64,000 nucleotides of DNA. It comes from Paracoccus zhejiangensis (GTDB lineage Bacteria; Pseudomonadota; Alphaproteobacteria; Rhodobacterales; Rhodobacteraceae). Shown here piece by piece: positions 63,698 through 64,000 of this stretch; within the stretch, counting starts at the first letter, position 1; the number at the start of each line of letters is the position of its first letter. Under the pieces are notes generated by a model. The model was not told where the DNA came from and did not search any database. It saw nothing but the letters and a program-made list of their open reading frames with translations. The position numbers and the translations under genes were made by a program. The stretch lies in NCBI RefSeq assembly GCF_002847445.1, contig NZ_CP025430.1, forward strand, positions 3,211,001 to 3,275,000. The letters are read 5' to 3'.

Positions 63698-64000
63698 TTA
63701 CGCCCAGTTGGGTTTGCGCTTTTCCAGGAAGGCGGTGATGCCCTCGTCCGTGTCGGGCAGCATCATGTTTTCGCACATCGTCCCGCCGGCGCTGCCATAG
63801 GCATCGCCAAGGCCAAGCTGTAGCTGCCGGTAAAAGGCCTGCTTTCCCATGCGCACGGCTGCGGGCAGTTTCGAGGCAATCAGTTGCGCCATCTCCATGG
63901 CCGCATCGGCCAGCTGGTCGGCGGGGACCACGCGATTGATCAGGCCCAGCTCGCGGGCGCGGGCGGCGTCGATGAATTCGCCGGTGGTCAGCATCTCGAA
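63698..64000 (-). CDS. Enoyl-CoA hydratase/isomerase family protein, C-terminal part
   Basis: The 5' end of the gene lies beyond base 64000. The visible 100 residues read LTTGEFIDAARARELGLINRVVP, the crotonase block that follows the second catalytic Glu loop, and end in GITAFLEKRKPNW, the standard enoyl-CoA hydratase C-terminus. The frame continues to the window edge without a start that must be used. It converges on ccdA with a 4-base gap. The precise acyl-CoA substrate cannot be told from this part. Confidence 0.9.
   Translation of the reverse strand, partial: FEMLTTGEFIDAARARELGLINRVVPADQLADAAMEMAQLIASKLPAAVRMGKQAFYRQLQLGLGDAYGSAGGTMCENMMLPDTDEGITAFLEKRKPNWA

Overview
The window is high-GC DNA (a sample line at 22261-22320 has 41 G/C of 60) with dense, tightly coupled gene strings. 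Gene content points to an alphaproteobacterium of the Rhodobacterales, most like Paracoccus or Rhodobacter. The evidence is an L-malyl-CoA/beta-methylmalyl-CoA lyase of the ethylmalonyl-CoA pathway, a split secD/secF after yajC, ccmABCDG, an RNase E with an acidic insert and the alphaproteobacterial C-terminus, and many TRAP and tripartite carboxylate transporters. No rRNA, tRNA or CRISPR was found.

Bases 1-22587 are mostly housekeeping. They hold the tail of an isoaspartyl methyltransferase coupled to tolC, a PopZ/DUF2497-like acidic protein, a surE-pcm-nlpD-like operon, a TauE/TIGR02186 pair, mcl1, an enolase-superfamily epimerase with a D-amino-acid transaminase, mazG, an M20 amidohydrolase, yajC-secD-secF, a Mth938-like gene and ccmABCDG. 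A gamma-glutamyltranspeptidase gene follows that is broken by one amber codon, then a small P-loop ATPase and an orphan TRAP binding protein.

Bases 22588-24355 form a visibly AT-richer patch with one gene, a TIR-like/deoxyribosyltransferase-fold protein that looks acquired and is the best candidate for an immune function. Bases 24356-34195 hold acnA, a DUF1223 protein, an EamA permease, yciB, a GT25 glycosyltransferase, a hydrolase, fhs and a small exported protein with an internal duplication.

Bases 34297-47431 appear to form a shikimate/quinate-to-beta-ketoadipate catabolic island. One operon, tctC-tctB-tctA-aroE-quiC, would import a cyclic carboxylate, oxidise it and dehydrate 3-dehydroshikimate to protocatechuate. 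A second operon, pcaC-pcaH-pcaG-BKACE, divergent from pcaQ, would open the ring and cleave beta-ketoadipate with acetyl-CoA. pcaB and pcaD are not in the window. A LysR gene lies between tctC and a divergent pair made of an FAD dehydrogenase and a TIM-barrel enzyme. The promoters of tctC and of the FAD gene carry the same dyad and the same TTGACG element at identical spacing, so one regulator probably controls both.

Bases 47428-59391 form a second catabolic block. It contains a TRAP transporter (dctQ-dctM-dctP), a glutamine-synthetase-like ligase, an aldehyde dehydrogenase and an iron alcohol dehydrogenase in one minus-strand string. A DeoR-type repressor is divergent from a GlpA-like/GlpB-like/FGGY-kinase operon whose kinase lacks the arginine expected of a true glycerol kinase. 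The window ends with a DUF6522 gene, rne with a long upstream region, ccdA and a truncated enoyl-CoA hydratase gene.
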